25,107 bases of DNA, taken from a virus. The stretch's first letter is position 1. Each line of letters opens with the position of its first letter. Below the pieces are notes generated by a model. That model was not told the DNA's origin, searched no databases, and saw only the letters and a program-made list of their open reading frames with translations. This document shows, in pieces, positions 5,891 through 14,902 of this stretch. The position numbers and the translations under genes are program-made. Where the stretch lies: positions 1 through 25,107 of the IMG/VR virus record IMGVR_UViG_3300001450_008740; one strand, given 5' to 3'.

Positions 5891-8800
5891 CTAATATCCA
5901 TACCCACCAGATGATGGTGGTGACATTGGTGGTGGTGACTGACGTGGCGGTGATGACTGACGTGGTGGTGGTGACTGACGTGGTGGTGTGGGCGTCGATG
6001 GAGTCACCGGATCAGGTTCTGGTGATTTGGTTTTTGTAGCTACACTTGACAGTTTAATGCCCGAACTAAGTGATATAACCTCTCTATCAGCGGATGTAGC
6101 GTTATCTCCAATAATACCAACGCGAGCTTGAGTAACATCACGATCAATTGGTCCACGAGAAGGATACCACACCAAACTATCCGAATCAGCAACCCTATAT
6201 GACATTGCGCGAACAGTACCGTCATCCAGAACAATGTAATATATGTCTGCGTGTGCGGCCGCATATTCAATTTTTCTTCCTGATTCATCGTTCAAATTTG
6301 CATCTAATATGGTTAAATTTGCAGAATTCATAACATATGTGCTATCACGTCTATATTCTCTACCCAAAGCATCTGGATATGGAATACACTCTAAATTATC
6401 TTGATTGATAAAGTTTCTTTCATTAATTCTATTTGGAACCCTAAAATCCTTTAGGAAATTGGGATCATTTCGCAATTCATCTGGAATATTATTTGATAAT
6501 TGACCTGAGTTTGCCCAAAATGAAAAGTTCTTTTTAATGTCGATCAGAGGATTACCCTCTGCATCAAACAAAGATGGATCTAATATTCGCTCTGAAGCGT
6601 TTCCACCCAATGCTTGATCGAATACATCCCAATCAATTTCTTCATTGTCTGGATCATCTGTACCAAAAAAGTTAGCTTCGAGAGCACCATACTGCTGTCC
6701 ACCCTCAGATTCACCTTGTTGAGAAAATCCCCTGTAGTATGGATGAAGCGCACCCGATTCATGTGCTGGTATTCCGGGTAGGTATGGTGGTTGCATTGGT
6801 GTTGGATTATCGGCTGGTCCGGGTTCTGCAAAAGGTGTAATACTCGGGGGATTGCAAAATCCGGGATAACAGACACTCCCCTGAAATAATTGCCCTCGAC
6901 TCGCATAAATAGATCCGATCATAGGAATACCGTCAGGGTAATTTGAATCTGTTTTAGATGGGTATATTTTACTGTCCCAAGTATTGAGGATTGGGTTAAA
7001 TAAACCATTGGCTCTATTGTTTGGGTTTAATTTAAAGTTGTTTAAATTGCCTCGGTTAAAAAACAGATTCCAAAATCGAATGTCATCATATGTCCTCCAT
7101 GGTTCATAATCAGGAACAACATTTACACCTCGCGGCTTAAAATATACCGGGTGTGGTACTGTAAAGAAATCTATATCTACACTATCACCAAACTCAAAAC
7201 TTCCTGGTCCAGCAGATAAAAATGGTTCAGCAAATTCCACACCTTTCCATTGTTTTGCAGTTATGTAGGCAATCTTATCATTATTCGAGTGAATTACAAT
7301 GCCAGATCTAGTACCCCCAATGTTTCTGGGTGGAATATAATGTCTATTCCCACCTTCTGTCCTAACAAATAATTTTTCATAATTAACTGGATCAAAAGAT
7401 GTTGTTTTATCGGGATTGTTTGTTGCATTTTCGCGGTATCCCCATAGAGAATCATCTAGTGGATCAATATCAGGAGAGTATACATGTGTGGTCAATCTCG
7501 GAGACAACTTTTTCGCAAGCGAATTTATTAGATTAGCATTATCGAGTTGCATGACACCAAGGTGCATAATACCAGGCCTATAATTTGGAACGACCTCATC
7601 ATCACTAATAACCAAAGGACTTAAACCACCATTTGGAATACCATAAACAACAGTAGAAAGATGTTCGAATGTATCACTCATTTGATAAACAGGGCATCTT
7701 TCGCCATTTGAGTCTTTTGGTATTTCCCTCAATGATGCTGTTAGAAACCTAAGAATCGAATTATCTTCGTGAATCGGAGAGTTTGTTTCCGGATCAATCA
7801 TTATACTTTCAGGTCTTGTGTAATCTCTATACTTAGCAGCAACCCGGTGTGGATCTCCATTCAGAATAAGTCGAATGAATTCATCGTTAACCCGCTTATC
7901 ATAAATTGGTAGATCTTCTGCGTTTGGATCAGTTGGATCTGATGGTAGTGTATATCCAATTTCAATGAAAGTTCTTTGCATATCAACAGTTATCACTCCA
8001 TCAAACCCAAGCCCTGGCGATGATGTCAAAAAACCACCGCCGTCTTGTGGAATATGACCAGCTTTCATGTACAGCGGATCTAGATCAGAATTGGGCACAC
8101 CATTCGAATCATATGAACTGTACTTGGTCCTCTCTATAAATCTAGAATAAGATTGCCCCGTGTCTGGAATGGAAACTGTTCGCAAATTTGGAGAAATTGT
8201 GCTCTTAATTTCACGAGCATAAAGCTTACCGTTATCATCAATTGCGAATACAGTAACTCCCTCACCAGTAAGAGTACTACCTACTGCTTGAACTGATATA
8301 AACACAACATCTTCGGTATCAACTAAATGTCCGCTATCATCCATCCAAAAATACTTTTCTGAACTCATATATGGGAACGAATTTAAATCCAACGGAACAC
8401 CATTAGAATCCAAATGTTCTGACCAGTCTACTTTTCTATATTTCTCTGGGTACCATATGAAGAAATTCCTAACGAATGATTTTTCAGCACCGTATGATGT
8501 AGTTGAAGCGTTCGGTGTGGTGTTCGATAGCGGAGTACAATTAGATAGAACATGAATCTTACCCTCTTCATCTAAAAGAATAGCAAGTTCATTACCGGCC
8601 ATGGCCATTGATTTTATTTTTAAATCTTCATCGTAATATTCAACTGCTGATGCTAAATGAGTATAGTTAGGATTACCCGACTCATAAACGTCTTTAAATT
8701 TTTCATTTAAAAATAATCTAAACAAGTGGCCAATATTCGCAATGGGTTCTGCCAGATATTTGGTTATTCTATCAGTATAATTTAAACCTAAAGATGCACT

Positions 8801-9664
8801 TTCCTCATCTCCAGTCCAGTCAACAGGCTCTGCTACAAATTTTTCTGATGCTGGATTGAAAATAGAATGATATTCGATACCCTCTGTCTGTACGCCTTTT
8901 TTGTTAAATAGATATTTGTCGAATAAAGATAATAAACTAAAAATTGGTGGTTGCAATGCAAATGAGTATGCACTACTTACCTGTTTTATTTTACCCTCTT
9001 GATCTACATACAAACCATTATCAAAACCAGTCGAGAATGTTTGCTCTTTTGCGTCTTGAATTTTTCCAGTGTCATCATTTCGGTAAGATCCATACTTATA
9101 AAAAGTAGGTCGTTTTGGTATTCTTTCTGTTAAAGTGACTAGATCAGGAAGTTCACTACTAGCCAGTTCAGGTAGAGCTAGATTATATGTTCGTCTCACC
9201 ACAGGGCTACTTTGATCGTAGATCAGATTAACTCCGGGTATCGTCTGTATAGATGATAGATCACTAATCGTGGCGACATTTGACTCGTATGAGCCATTAG
9301 GCACGAAATCAGCATTACCATCAGAATTACCATCAAAACCAAACATATCAAAGTTAGTCTCGTCAGCTCCCAATTGTTTCTTGTTGGTTGTCGCGGCACC
9401 AGCTAAACCTATTAATTGAAATAAACCATGTGAATTTTCCAATGGGGTTGGCCAACCAGTCCCACTTGCAATACCACCATCAAATCTATCTGAGAACAAA
9501 CTAAGACTATATTCACTCTGACTAGAATCGACTGAAGTCGGATTATCATTCAGCAGAACTAATCCACCATAAATATCACCCTCAACATAGCGTTTTAAGA
9601 TAAGCTGTGGGTTCTCGATCTCTGCATCACCACCAAGTCCACCATGTCCAAATGTATGTACCAT
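5891..9664 (-). CDS. Very large virion-type protein with RCC1-like segments and proline-rich tail
   Basis: Unrecognised 1257-aa protein, probably a virion component judged by size, neighbour and the late-promoter match upstream. Seen: a Gly-rich start (MVHTFGHGGLGGDAEI). At least three segments with the cadence of RCC1/beta-propeller blades follow: AMAGNELAILLDEEGKIHVL (about 354-373), VTVFAIDDNGKLYAREI (about 470-486) and AAAHADIYYIVLDDGTVRAM (about 1135-1154). Weaker DxxGK segments lie near 220 and 440. Much Asn/Asp/Pro-rich sequence separates these. The last 44 residues are low complexity: PPRQSP/PPRQSS repeated three times, then MSPPSSGGYGY. There is no signal peptide. AAAGGGG precedes the ATG, and the gene is 11 nt downstream of the 156-aa gene. 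It could be a tail appendage or adhesin; the beta-propeller reading is an inference. Confidence 0.65.
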   Translation of the reverse strand: MVHTFGHGGLGGDAEIENPQLILKRYVEGDIYGGLVLLNDNPTSVDSSQSEYSLSLFSDRFDGGIASGTGWPTPLENSHGLFQLIGLAGAATTNKKQLGADETNFDMFGFDGNSDGNADFVPNGSYESNVATISDLSSIQTIPGVNLIYDQSSPVVRRTYNLALPELASSELPDLVTLTERIPKRPTFYKYGSYRNDDTGKIQDAKEQTFSTGFDNGLYVDQEGKIKQVSSAYSFALQPPIFSLLSLFDKYLFNKKGVQTEGIEYHSIFNPASEKFVAEPVDWTGDEESASLGLNYTDRITKYLAEPIANIGHLFRLFLNEKFKDVYESGNPNYTHLASAVEYYDEDLKIKSMAMAGNELAILLDEEGKIHVLSNCTPLSNTTPNASTTSYGAEKSFVRNFFIWYPEKYRKVDWSEHLDSNGVPLDLNSFPYMSSEKYFWMDDSGHLVDTEDVVFISVQAVGSTLTGEGVTVFAIDDNGKLYAREIKSTISPNLRTVSIPDTGQSYSRFIERTKYSSYDSNGVPNSDLDPLYMKAGHIPQDGGGFLTSSPGLGFDGVITVDMQRTFIEIGYTLPSDPTDPNAEDLPIYDKRVNDEFIRLILNGDPHRVAAKYRDYTRPESIMIDPETNSPIHEDNSILRFLTASLREIPKDSNGERCPVYQMSDTFEHLSTVVYGIPNGGLSPLVISDDEVVPNYRPGIMHLGVMQLDNANLINSLAKKLSPRLTTHVYSPDIDPLDDSLWGYRENATNNPDKTTSFDPVNYEKLFVRTEGGNRHYIPPRNIGGTRSGIVIHSNNDKIAYITAKQWKGVEFAEPFLSAGPGSFEFGDSVDIDFFTVPHPVYFKPRGVNVVPDYEPWRTYDDIRFWNLFFNRGNLNNFKLNPNNRANGLFNPILNTWDSKIYPSKTDSNYPDGIPMIGSIYASRGQLFQGSVCYPGFCNPPSITPFAEPGPADNPTPMQPPYLPGIPAHESGALHPYYRGFSQQGESEGGQQYGALEANFFGTDDPDNEEIDWDVFDQALGGNASERILDPSLFDAEGNPLIDIKKNFSFWANSGQLSNNIPDELRNDPNFLKDFRVPNRINERNFINQDNLECIPYPDALGREYRRDSTYVMNSANLTILDANLNDESGRKIEYAAAHADIYYIVLDDGTVRAMSYRVADSDSLVWYPSRGPIDRDVTQARVGIIGDNATSADREVISLSSGIKLSSVATKTKSPEPDPVTPSTPTPPRQSPPPRQSSPPRQSPPPMSPPSSGGYGY
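5926..5990 (-). repeat. 18-bp tandem repeat coding PPRQS(P/S)
   Basis: TGACTGACGTGG recurs on the plus strand at 5936, 5954 and 5972, exactly 18 bp apart, with similar GGTGGTG flanks. Read on the minus strand it encodes three hexapeptides PPRQSP, PPRQSS and PPRQSP in the C-terminal tail of the 1257-aa protein. Such repeats can change copy number by slippage. Confidence 0.8.
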
Positions 9665-9675
9665 TCAATTCCCCT

Positions 9676-10146
9676 TTACTTAGTTACTTCTCTGTTTACA
9701 ACAAATCTACCCTTGAGAACTTTTATGGTTTCATTTGAAGGGTTGATAAATTCTAGATCATAGAAGTGTCTACCGAAAGGCATCTCAGATGTGGTCAGGG
9801 CATCCATTGCCACAAAAACACCACCTGTCGAATTACCATGTGTTGATCCTGTAGATGAGGCATTAAAGTAAATACCCCCAGTTCTACCAGCACTAATTCC
9901 ACCAGTAGATGTAGATTGGAAAAATCCGATTGTCCCACCACCGATAATCGAAGCACCAGCACCAGTTGGTCCTGTTCCTAAAAGATACACAAGCATATCA
10001 TCCGAACCAGCGAATTTACGAACTTGCATTTCAGCTTTCTTATAATTATTCAAATCTATGAGATTATCATCATTATCAGTAAACTGAAAATACAATCCAA
10101 ATTTTTCACCTTGATCTATTTCTATGTCGTAGTTTTTTTGTGCCAT
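9676..10146 (-). CDS. Virion-associated protein with beta-sandwich-like N-terminus (tail/baseplate type)
   Basis: A 156-aa protein. Seen: an opening YDIEIDQGEKFGLYFQFTDN followed by DLNNYKKAEMQVRKF. This pattern (I-x-Q-G-x-x-F, D-L-x-x-Y-x-A-x-M-Q-V-R) recurs in small tail or baseplate proteins of many phages, such as the N-terminal domain of BppU-type proteins. A glycine/serine-rich middle (about 57-115) looks like inserted loops, then FGRHFYDLEFI and VLKGRFVVNREVTK give closing strands. The ATG has AAAGGAAC upstream and sits about 20 nt from a TATAAATA late-promoter match. It precedes the 1257-aa gene and is probably co-transcribed. The exact virion position is unknown. Confidence 0.55.
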   Translation of the reverse strand: MAQKNYDIEIDQGEKFGLYFQFTDNDDNLIDLNNYKKAEMQVRKFAGSDDMLVYLLGTGPTGAGASIIGGGTIGFFQSTSTGGISAGRTGGIYFNASSTGSTHGNSTGGVFVAMDALTTSEMPFGRHFYDLEFINPSNETIKVLKGRFVVNREVTK

Positions 10147-10159
10147 AATAGTTCCTTTA

Positions 10160-10897
10160 CTATGTATTTATAGTAAGGGCTTTCCATGAAAATGGGAAGA
10201 GAGGTTGTATAATATCACCAATTACTCTCGCATATTCACGGATCTCCCACTGTGCGTGATCATCAGACCTTTGACTATAGAATCTAGCATATGCTGCAAG
10301 TGATCCTGTCCAGTACCATTCCGTGTACATTGCTTGTGGTAAAATGAAACGTGCTTGCTCTGGAGCAACACCAGAATCAAGTAGTTTATGATATGCATCC
10401 AAAGATGCATTAAGTGAATCAGAGAACGCTCGTATTGTCGCTGAGGGTAAAGCTACGAAATCGTCACTACCCTGCTTTGCACCGTTCGTTGGTTGACCTC
10501 TCCAGTGAGGTAAATAAAACTCAGGCTCATGCGAAACATATCTTCTGCTAATTTCATTCTCAACAAATCCCTGCTTGTGCTTAAAGAACTGAGTTCTAAT
10601 TGACACGGGAGCTTTTATTCTCAACGTAATCTGTGGATGTGCAAAGGGTGTCCAGTGCTTATTTTTTGCTAAGTATCGTATGAGTTTTTTATCAGATTCA
10701 GACAAAGTTTTGAACTCATTGCGAAGTTTATCTGCCTGCCAATTTGATCCCTGAATCTTTTTCATAGCCTCTTCATCATATGCCCACTCACTTTCTTTAT
10801 TGAAAGAAACACGAGCAGCATTTACCACAGTGAGATCATTACCCATGTGATCAACCAATTCAACATGTCCTGCATTTAAAATCTTAGTCACGTTCAT
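10160..10897 (-). CDS. thyX: FAD-dependent thymidylate synthase ThyX
   Basis: Makes dTMP from dUMP with methylene-tetrahydrofolate and reduced flavin. Seen (numbered from the preferred start): VNAARVSF (25-32), the conserved N-terminal ThyX segment; LIRYLAKNKHWTPFAHPQIT (72-91); and the signature region RTQFFKHKQGFVENEISRRY (101-120) followed by WRGQPTNGAKQGS. The C-terminal RFILPQAMYTEWYWTGSL also fits ThyX. The usual RHRX7S core is changed here (Lys106-His107-Lys108). The start: an upstream ATG at 10918 is possible, but GGAG lies 5 nt before ATG 10897, giving 245 aa and a 14-nt overlap with the 60-aa gene. With RNR and dUTPase it completes a dTTP supply set. T4 uses the unrelated ThyA-type enzyme. 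Confidence 0.93.
   Translation of the reverse strand: MNVTKILNAGHVELVDHMGNDLTVVNAARVSFNKESEWAYDEEAMKKIQGSNWQADKLRNEFKTLSESDKKLIRYLAKNKHWTPFAHPQITLRIKAPVSIRTQFFKHKQGFVENEISRRYVSHEPEFYLPHWRGQPTNGAKQGSDDFVALPSATIRAFSDSLNASLDAYHKLLDSGVAPEQARFILPQAMYTEWYWTGSLAAYARFYSQRSDDHAQWEIREYARVIGDIIQPLFPFSWKALTINT
10165..10172 (-). promoter_or_regulatory. T4-type late promoter (TATAAATA)
   Basis: The minus strand reads CTATAAATACATAG inside the last codons and stop of thyX, a perfect match to the T4 late-promoter octamer TATAAATA. Its expected start point would leave a leader of about a dozen nucleotides carrying AAAGGAAC and then the ATG of the 156-aa virion-type gene. The position, exactly at the junction from replication genes to structural genes, supports function. 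Confidence 0.6.
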
Positions 10898-11066
10898 CAT
10901 CTCCATAAAAAATATCAAAATCTTCTAATTCAGTATAACTTTTAGCATAATCAACCGCTCTTCTCCATAAATCAGAATCGTTCTCTTTTACGTAATCTGA
11001 AAAATGATTTGCAAATTGAATTGTTGCCTCCAGAAAAACATCATCGGGAATATCTTCTTCCATCAT
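10884..11066 (-). CDS. Small acidic protein (60 aa), hypothetical
   Basis: Not recognised. The preferred start is ATG 11066, because GGAGAAAGAT precedes it and its ATGA overlaps the primase stop codon; ATG 11078 would add four residues. The product is acidic, mostly helical in appearance, with DVFLEATIQFANHFSDYVKE and a C-terminus rich in Asp/Glu (ELEDFDIFYGDDERD). There is no signal peptide or membrane segment. It lies between primase and thyX with overlaps at both ends, so it is translated within the replication operon. A DNA mimic or small replication accessory is conceivable but not shown. Confidence 0.7.
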   Translation of the reverse strand: MMEEDIPDDVFLEATIQFANHFSDYVKENDSDLWRRAVDYAKSYTELEDFDIFYGDDERD

Positions 11067-12115
11067 ATCTTTCTCCATTTCATTAATTTTAGTTTAGCTT
11101 CTAGCCCCGTGTAAATATTCTGATCAATTATACTTTTAATCTCCCTATGTGATCTCGTGTATATCATATCATTAATATCTTTTTGCTTTACATTTTCTGG
11201 CCAGATACAAACGGAACATTTTTTCTCTATGAGACGTTCCATGTAGTTTATAATTTGTTTGTTTCTTGGTTCATTATCGAGAGCGTATATAACGTCACTA
11301 CAATCAAACCGAGGATGTATTTTTTCAATCGCACCAGCACCAACCATCGCTATGGTATTTGGTATAAACAAACTATCCAGTGGTCCTTCAACAACATAAA
11401 CTCGTTTCTTAGGGTTAGCTCTCCACATACCATACCATAATCGATCAATACTTTTATCAGCTTTCACTGTTATATAACGGGCAGTATGTCGAGCATTTTG
11501 TTCTGATTTTAAATTTAGAAGGCGACCCTGTGCAGCAACAAGATCACCTGTCTTATTAAAGAAAGGTATAATCAAACGCTCTTCCGCACCAAAGGCCATT
11601 GCTTCCGGATCCAATTTAGTCTGGAAAGATCCAAAGTCATCAGTATAATACAAAATATCATAATACTTTTCTGGTATCTTTCTCAACTTGACAAATTGTA
11701 AAGCTGGATGATCCTTACTTAGATCTTTAATTTTAGATAGGTTTTGCAATAGTTTTGGTATTGGTTTAAATTTTGGCTTTGAGTGTATTCCTAACATGTC
11801 TTCCTTTTCTGGTTCGATGAAATTAGATCTGTTGTTCTCACCAGACTTCCATCTTTCCATGGAATAATCTTTCATCAACAACGGCGAGACCATCTCTAAA
11901 AATCTATATAGGGAGTGTCCAGCACCACAATTGTGACATTTATAGAAAAAATCGTTACCTTTTTGAAAAAAGTAACCTCGTGCTTTTGTTTTATTTTTTT
12001 TCGAGTCCCCGCAAATGGGACATCGACAGTTAGCTAAATCATTCTTCTTCCAACTAAATTTATCTAGTTGAGGTGATACCAAATTGATAAATTTTTTATC
12101 AATGTAAGTAGTCAT
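11063..12115 (-). CDS. DNA primase (T4 gp61-like, zinc finger plus TOPRIM)
   Basis: Synthesises RNA primers for the lagging strand with the adjacent helicase. Seen (numbered from ATG 12115): an N-terminal zinc-binding site CPICG (Cys32, Cys35) and CHNCG (Cys60, Cys63), then RLIIPFFNKTGDLVAAQGRL (180-199). A TOPRIM core follows, with VYVVEGPLDSLF (Glu243, Asp247), a glycine turn AMVGAG, and VIYALDNEPRN (Asp280), where metal-binding acidic residues are expected. The 350 aa agree with T4 gp61 (342 aa). The start overlaps the helicase stop as TAATG, with GGAG 7 nt upstream; an in-frame ATG 12 nt earlier is less well placed. Gene order helicase-primase is as expected for a T4-type primosome. Confidence 0.88.
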   Translation of the reverse strand: MTTYIDKKFINLVSPQLDKFSWKKNDLANCRCPICGDSKKNKTKARGYFFQKGNDFFYKCHNCGAGHSLYRFLEMVSPLLMKDYSMERWKSGENNRSNFIEPEKEDMLGIHSKPKFKPIPKLLQNLSKIKDLSKDHPALQFVKLRKIPEKYYDILYYTDDFGSFQTKLDPEAMAFGAEERLIIPFFNKTGDLVAAQGRLLNLKSEQNARHTARYITVKADKSIDRLWYGMWRANPKKRVYVVEGPLDSLFIPNTIAMVGAGAIEKIHPRFDCSDVIYALDNEPRNKQIINYMERLIEKKCSVCIWPENVKQKDINDMIYTRSHREIKSIIDQNIYTGLEAKLKLMKWRKI

Positions 12116-13521
12116 TAAATGCTCCAACTTTCAAATGAATTTTTTGATTCAAACTTAGAATCAAAGTTCTTACCATTAAATCCTGCACCAGAATCCTGAC
12201 TTACACTTTGATTTGATTGTGTCAGATCACCAGATCCATGATCTACATCATACAGTTTCATTTTTCCTCTGTTAATACCAAGTAAGAATTTCTTATTACT
12301 AGCCACATCATTGTAGCGATTCTTCAATTGTTTAACCATGATTTGATTTAGCTCTTCCAACTCTTCGGTAGATATCAAAGCAATCATGAAATCTGCGGTA
12401 GCCGGAAGTCCAAATGATTCTGATGTATCCTCAAGACCAACATCACTATTATTAAATCCATTACGATTCACTTGTGTTGCAGAAAAAACAGGTACAGATC
12501 TTTCAACTGCCATACCACGAAGTTCTTCTGCGATCGCTTTAATATAAGTATAAGAATTCACGTTACTACCATTTTTCAAACGTGCTGAAGCACATATGTT
12601 CAAGTAATCAATAAAAATGATATCTGGTTTAAATTGCTTCTTCATCCACAACTCATCCAGTAAAGCACGAAAATGATTGACGTTTGCAGTCGCAGTAGGG
12701 TACTCCTTGACAATTAATTTACCCTTAATCTTAGATTTTAGATTATTTAATTTCTTATTATATATTGTTTTGGGTAGATCCTGAACATTATCAATAGTCA
12801 TATCTAGTAAATTGGCATCTATTCTCTCTGCAATTCTTTCTTCTGCCATTTCACATGTAATGTACAAAACATTATTGTTTTGCGATAAACAATTAGCTGC
12901 ATGGTGACACAAAAATAATGACTTACCAACACCCGTACCAGCCATGATTATGTTTAGCGTTTTCTGTGGTGTCCCACCGCCAGTTATCGTATTAAAATAC
13001 TCAAGATCAAAAGGAACTTTTTGCTCCACTTTATGATAAAAATCATATCTCTCATCAGAATCTTCCAGATAATCATGTCCAACGTGAGTATCAAAAGAAA
13101 CTGCCAACGCATCAGATAGAATTTCTGGTATTGCGTTTGAATTTTGTGTTTTAGATTCACCATCAATGATGTGAATTGATTCCATGATGGCATTATATAC
13201 TGCTTTATCCTTACAAAAGCTTTCTGTCTGTTCAGTCAACCAAGAAAAATCAACTTCATCATCGGACAAACTGTCTAACATAGAAGCAATTTGTTTAAAA
13301 TCATCTTCGGTTACAGTTTTAAGTTTATCAATTTCAATCAGAACAACTTCTTGTGTGGGGGCTGCATTGTAGGTAAGTATAAAATTTTGAACTATAGTAA
13401 AGGCTGTCTTTTCGTTTCTATCATGGAAATACTCCGCCTTTAAAAACGGAGTTACTTTCCTAGAATATTCTTCATTGTATAAAAGGTTCTGTAAAATGAT
13501 TTGTTCAAGATTTTTTGTCAT
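12115..13521 (-). CDS. Replicative DNA helicase, DnaB/T4 gp41 family
   Basis: Hexameric 5'-to-3' helicase of the replication fork. Seen (numbered from ATG 13521): an N-terminal all-helical region to about 165 with [19 protein letters not shown]; Walker A AGTGVGKS (194-201); TCEMAEERIAERIDANLL (222-239), the DnaB-type H1a region; Walker B DIIFIDYLN (300-308); and FSATQVNR, the H3-like sensor. The 468 aa match T4 gp41 (475 aa). A GTG at 13524 directly precedes the ATG; AGGAGG lies just before both, so the ATG is chosen, with 3 nt between. The C-terminus is Ser/Asn-rich and probably disordered. It overlaps the upstream 109-aa gene and the downstream primase. Confidence 0.92.
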   Translation of the reverse strand: MTKNLEQIILQNLLYNEEYSRKVTPFLKAEYFHDRNEKTAFTIVQNFILTYNAAPTQEVVLIEIDKLKTVTEDDFKQIASMLDSLSDDEVDFSWLTEQTESFCKDKAVYNAIMESIHIIDGESKTQNSNAIPEILSDALAVSFDTHVGHDYLEDSDERYDFYHKVEQKVPFDLEYFNTITGGGTPQKTLNIIMAGTGVGKSLFLCHHAANCLSQNNNVLYITCEMAEERIAERIDANLLDMTIDNVQDLPKTIYNKKLNNLKSKIKGKLIVKEYPTATANVNHFRALLDELWMKKQFKPDIIFIDYLNICASARLKNGSNVNSYTYIKAIAEELRGMAVERSVPVFSATQVNRNGFNNSDVGLEDTSESFGLPATADFMIALISTEELEELNQIMVKQLKNRYNDVASNKKFLLGINRGKMKLYDVDHGSGDLTQSNQSVSQDSGAGFNGKNFDSKFESKNSFESWSI

Positions 13522-13834
13522 CACCCTCCTTTAAGAGTTCCCCATCTTCACCGGCAATAGATAACTGTTCATCTAGTACTTGAAAAAGAATGTTATTTAA
13601 TACTTTATTGAGTTCTTCACTTTCATTAATGAAACCCGAAGCGTCACTTTCATTGAAATCTTGTTCATTTATGATATCATAATCATAATTAAAATTCAAC
13701 TCTTCATCTTTTTCTTCAAAGTATACACCATCAAATCTAAATTGTAGACCTGTATATTCACCCTCAGTAATTTCAATCGGGACATTACCGTCAACATACT
13801 CATCCATATATCGGTAACTAACATTATCATTCAC
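13505..13834 (-). CDS. Acidic hypothetical protein between uvsX and helicase
   Basis: Not recognised by family. The frame is open further upstream inside uvsX, but the likely start is GTG 13834, which overlaps the uvsX stop (GTGAATGA) and follows a purine-rich AGGAAGAG; this gives 109 aa. Seen: [20 protein letters not shown] and [15 protein letters not shown], a compact predicted beta-rich start, followed by a very acidic Asn/Asp/Glu stretch and a helical end ([18 protein letters not shown]). No metal-binding or catalytic motif is visible. Being translationally coupled between recombinase and helicase suggests a role in recombination-dependent replication, for example a mediator such as UvsY, but there is no visible UvsY similarity. 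Confidence 0.65.
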   Translation of the reverse strand: MNDNVSYRYMDEYVDGNVPIEITEGEYTGLQFRFDGVYFEEKDEELNFNYDYDIINEQDFNESDASGFINESEELNKVLNNILFQVLDEQLSIAGEDGELLKEGDDKKS

Positions 13835-14891
13835 TTTTCTCTTCCTCCACCCCTCCAGTATCATGTGACGAATCACTTGTTCCATATGTAAATTCTTTCT
13901 GTGCGACTCTATCCAATTCTTGCATAAAATCTTCACAAAAGTATTTTTCCGGGTTCTTGTAGATTTGCTTTTCATATACTTTAGTACCATCTTTCAATTG
14001 GATTCTGTTTGAAACTTTACTTACCAATTCATACTTGAGGGCAAGATCAATTAGTCCATAGTAAGGATTTAGACCTTCGTCATAATTCAACAAAACGTCC
14101 ACCATAGAATTTTCTTTGGTGAATCGACTCTTATATAGCTTACAGTGGATGATGTTTCCAATCACATCTGTTCCATCCTTAACTTTCTTCTTAGATAGGT
14201 ACACAATAGTTGATGCTGCATATTTGAGTCCAGAACCACCACCCATTTCTTTCTGAGGAAACATAGAACCAATCACATCATATGTGTGGTTTGTCAGAAT
14301 GAGTGGAATACCTGCTTTTCCTAACTTAAGAGTCAGAACTCGGAAAGTTGATTTGACCATCTGTGCTCGTGTCATATCACGAGTACCCTTACCATCGGCA
14401 GTGTCAGTAATTTCTTTATCGGTGCTCAACATACCAAGTGAGTCCAAGCAGATTAGCATAGGTTTTCTTTCTGACTTGGGTAGTTCAAGATATTTGTCAA
14501 CAATTGTAATAGCTTGATGACGAAACTCTTCGATTGTTGCAACGGGGAACACAGCGACACGACTAGGATCAACTCCACGATCAGTGAACATATCTGATGT
14601 TACGGCTTGCTCAGTATCAAAATACAAAACTACCCCGTCACGATTGTCAGTCAGAAACTTATGTACGATACCGAGTGTAAAATAAGTCTTTCCCGTTGCA
14701 GATTCTCCTGCAATTGCGATAATCTTATTATTAGGAATTCCACCCCAAAGAGAACCAGAAAGCAAAGCGTTAAAAGCATAAGATCCAGTGTCAACGAATC
14801 CATCTACGTCCGCACCATCCAATCCATTTTGGACAATATTTGCATATTTGTTTCCACTCTCTTTCACAAAGTCATTTAAAAAATCGTTCAT
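13827..14891 (-). CDS. uvsX: UvsX/RecA-type recombinase
   Basis: Forms filaments on single-stranded DNA and drives strand invasion for recombination-dependent replication and repair. Seen (numbered from ATG 14891): [20 protein letters not shown] (35-54), typical of UvsX; Walker A GESATGKT (62-69); LYFDTEQAV (89-97) with the catalytic-type Glu; Walker [13 protein letters not shown] (144-155); [11 protein letters not shown] (a RecA L2/Q-loop-like region); and [12 protein letters not shown]. The length is 354 aa (T4 UvsX 391). AGGAG is 8 nt before ATG 14891; an ATG at 14897 is too close to it but cannot be excluded. The acidic C-terminus (GGVEEEKSE) is common for RecA proteins. Confidence 0.92.
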   Translation of the reverse strand: MNDFLNDFVKESGNKYANIVQNGLDGADVDGFVDTGSYAFNALLSGSLWGGIPNNKIIAIAGESATGKTYFTLGIVHKFLTDNRDGVVLYFDTEQAVTSDMFTDRGVDPSRVAVFPVATIEEFRHQAITIVDKYLELPKSERKPMLICLDSLGMLSTDKEITDTADGKGTRDMTRAQMVKSTFRVLTLKLGKAGIPLILTNHTYDVIGSMFPQKEMGGGSGLKYAASTIVYLSKKKVKDGTDVIGNIIHCKLYKSRFTKENSMVDVLLNYDEGLNPYYGLIDLALKYELVSKVSNRIQLKDGTKVYEKQIYKNPEKYFCEDFMQELDRVAQKEFTYGTSDSSHDTGGVEEEKSE

Positions 14892-14902
14892 TAACATATC
14901 TC

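Noticed and set aside
5926-5990. Regularly spaced 18-bp repeats considered as a CRISPR or iteron array
   Set aside because: The repeats are in frame, have no spacers, and encode PPRQS units of the large protein, so they are explained by coding.
13835-13990. Longer start of the 109-aa protein, inside uvsX
   Set aside because: It would overlap uvsX by more than 150 nt, and the added residues are Lys/Arg-rich shadow sequence unlike the acidic protein.
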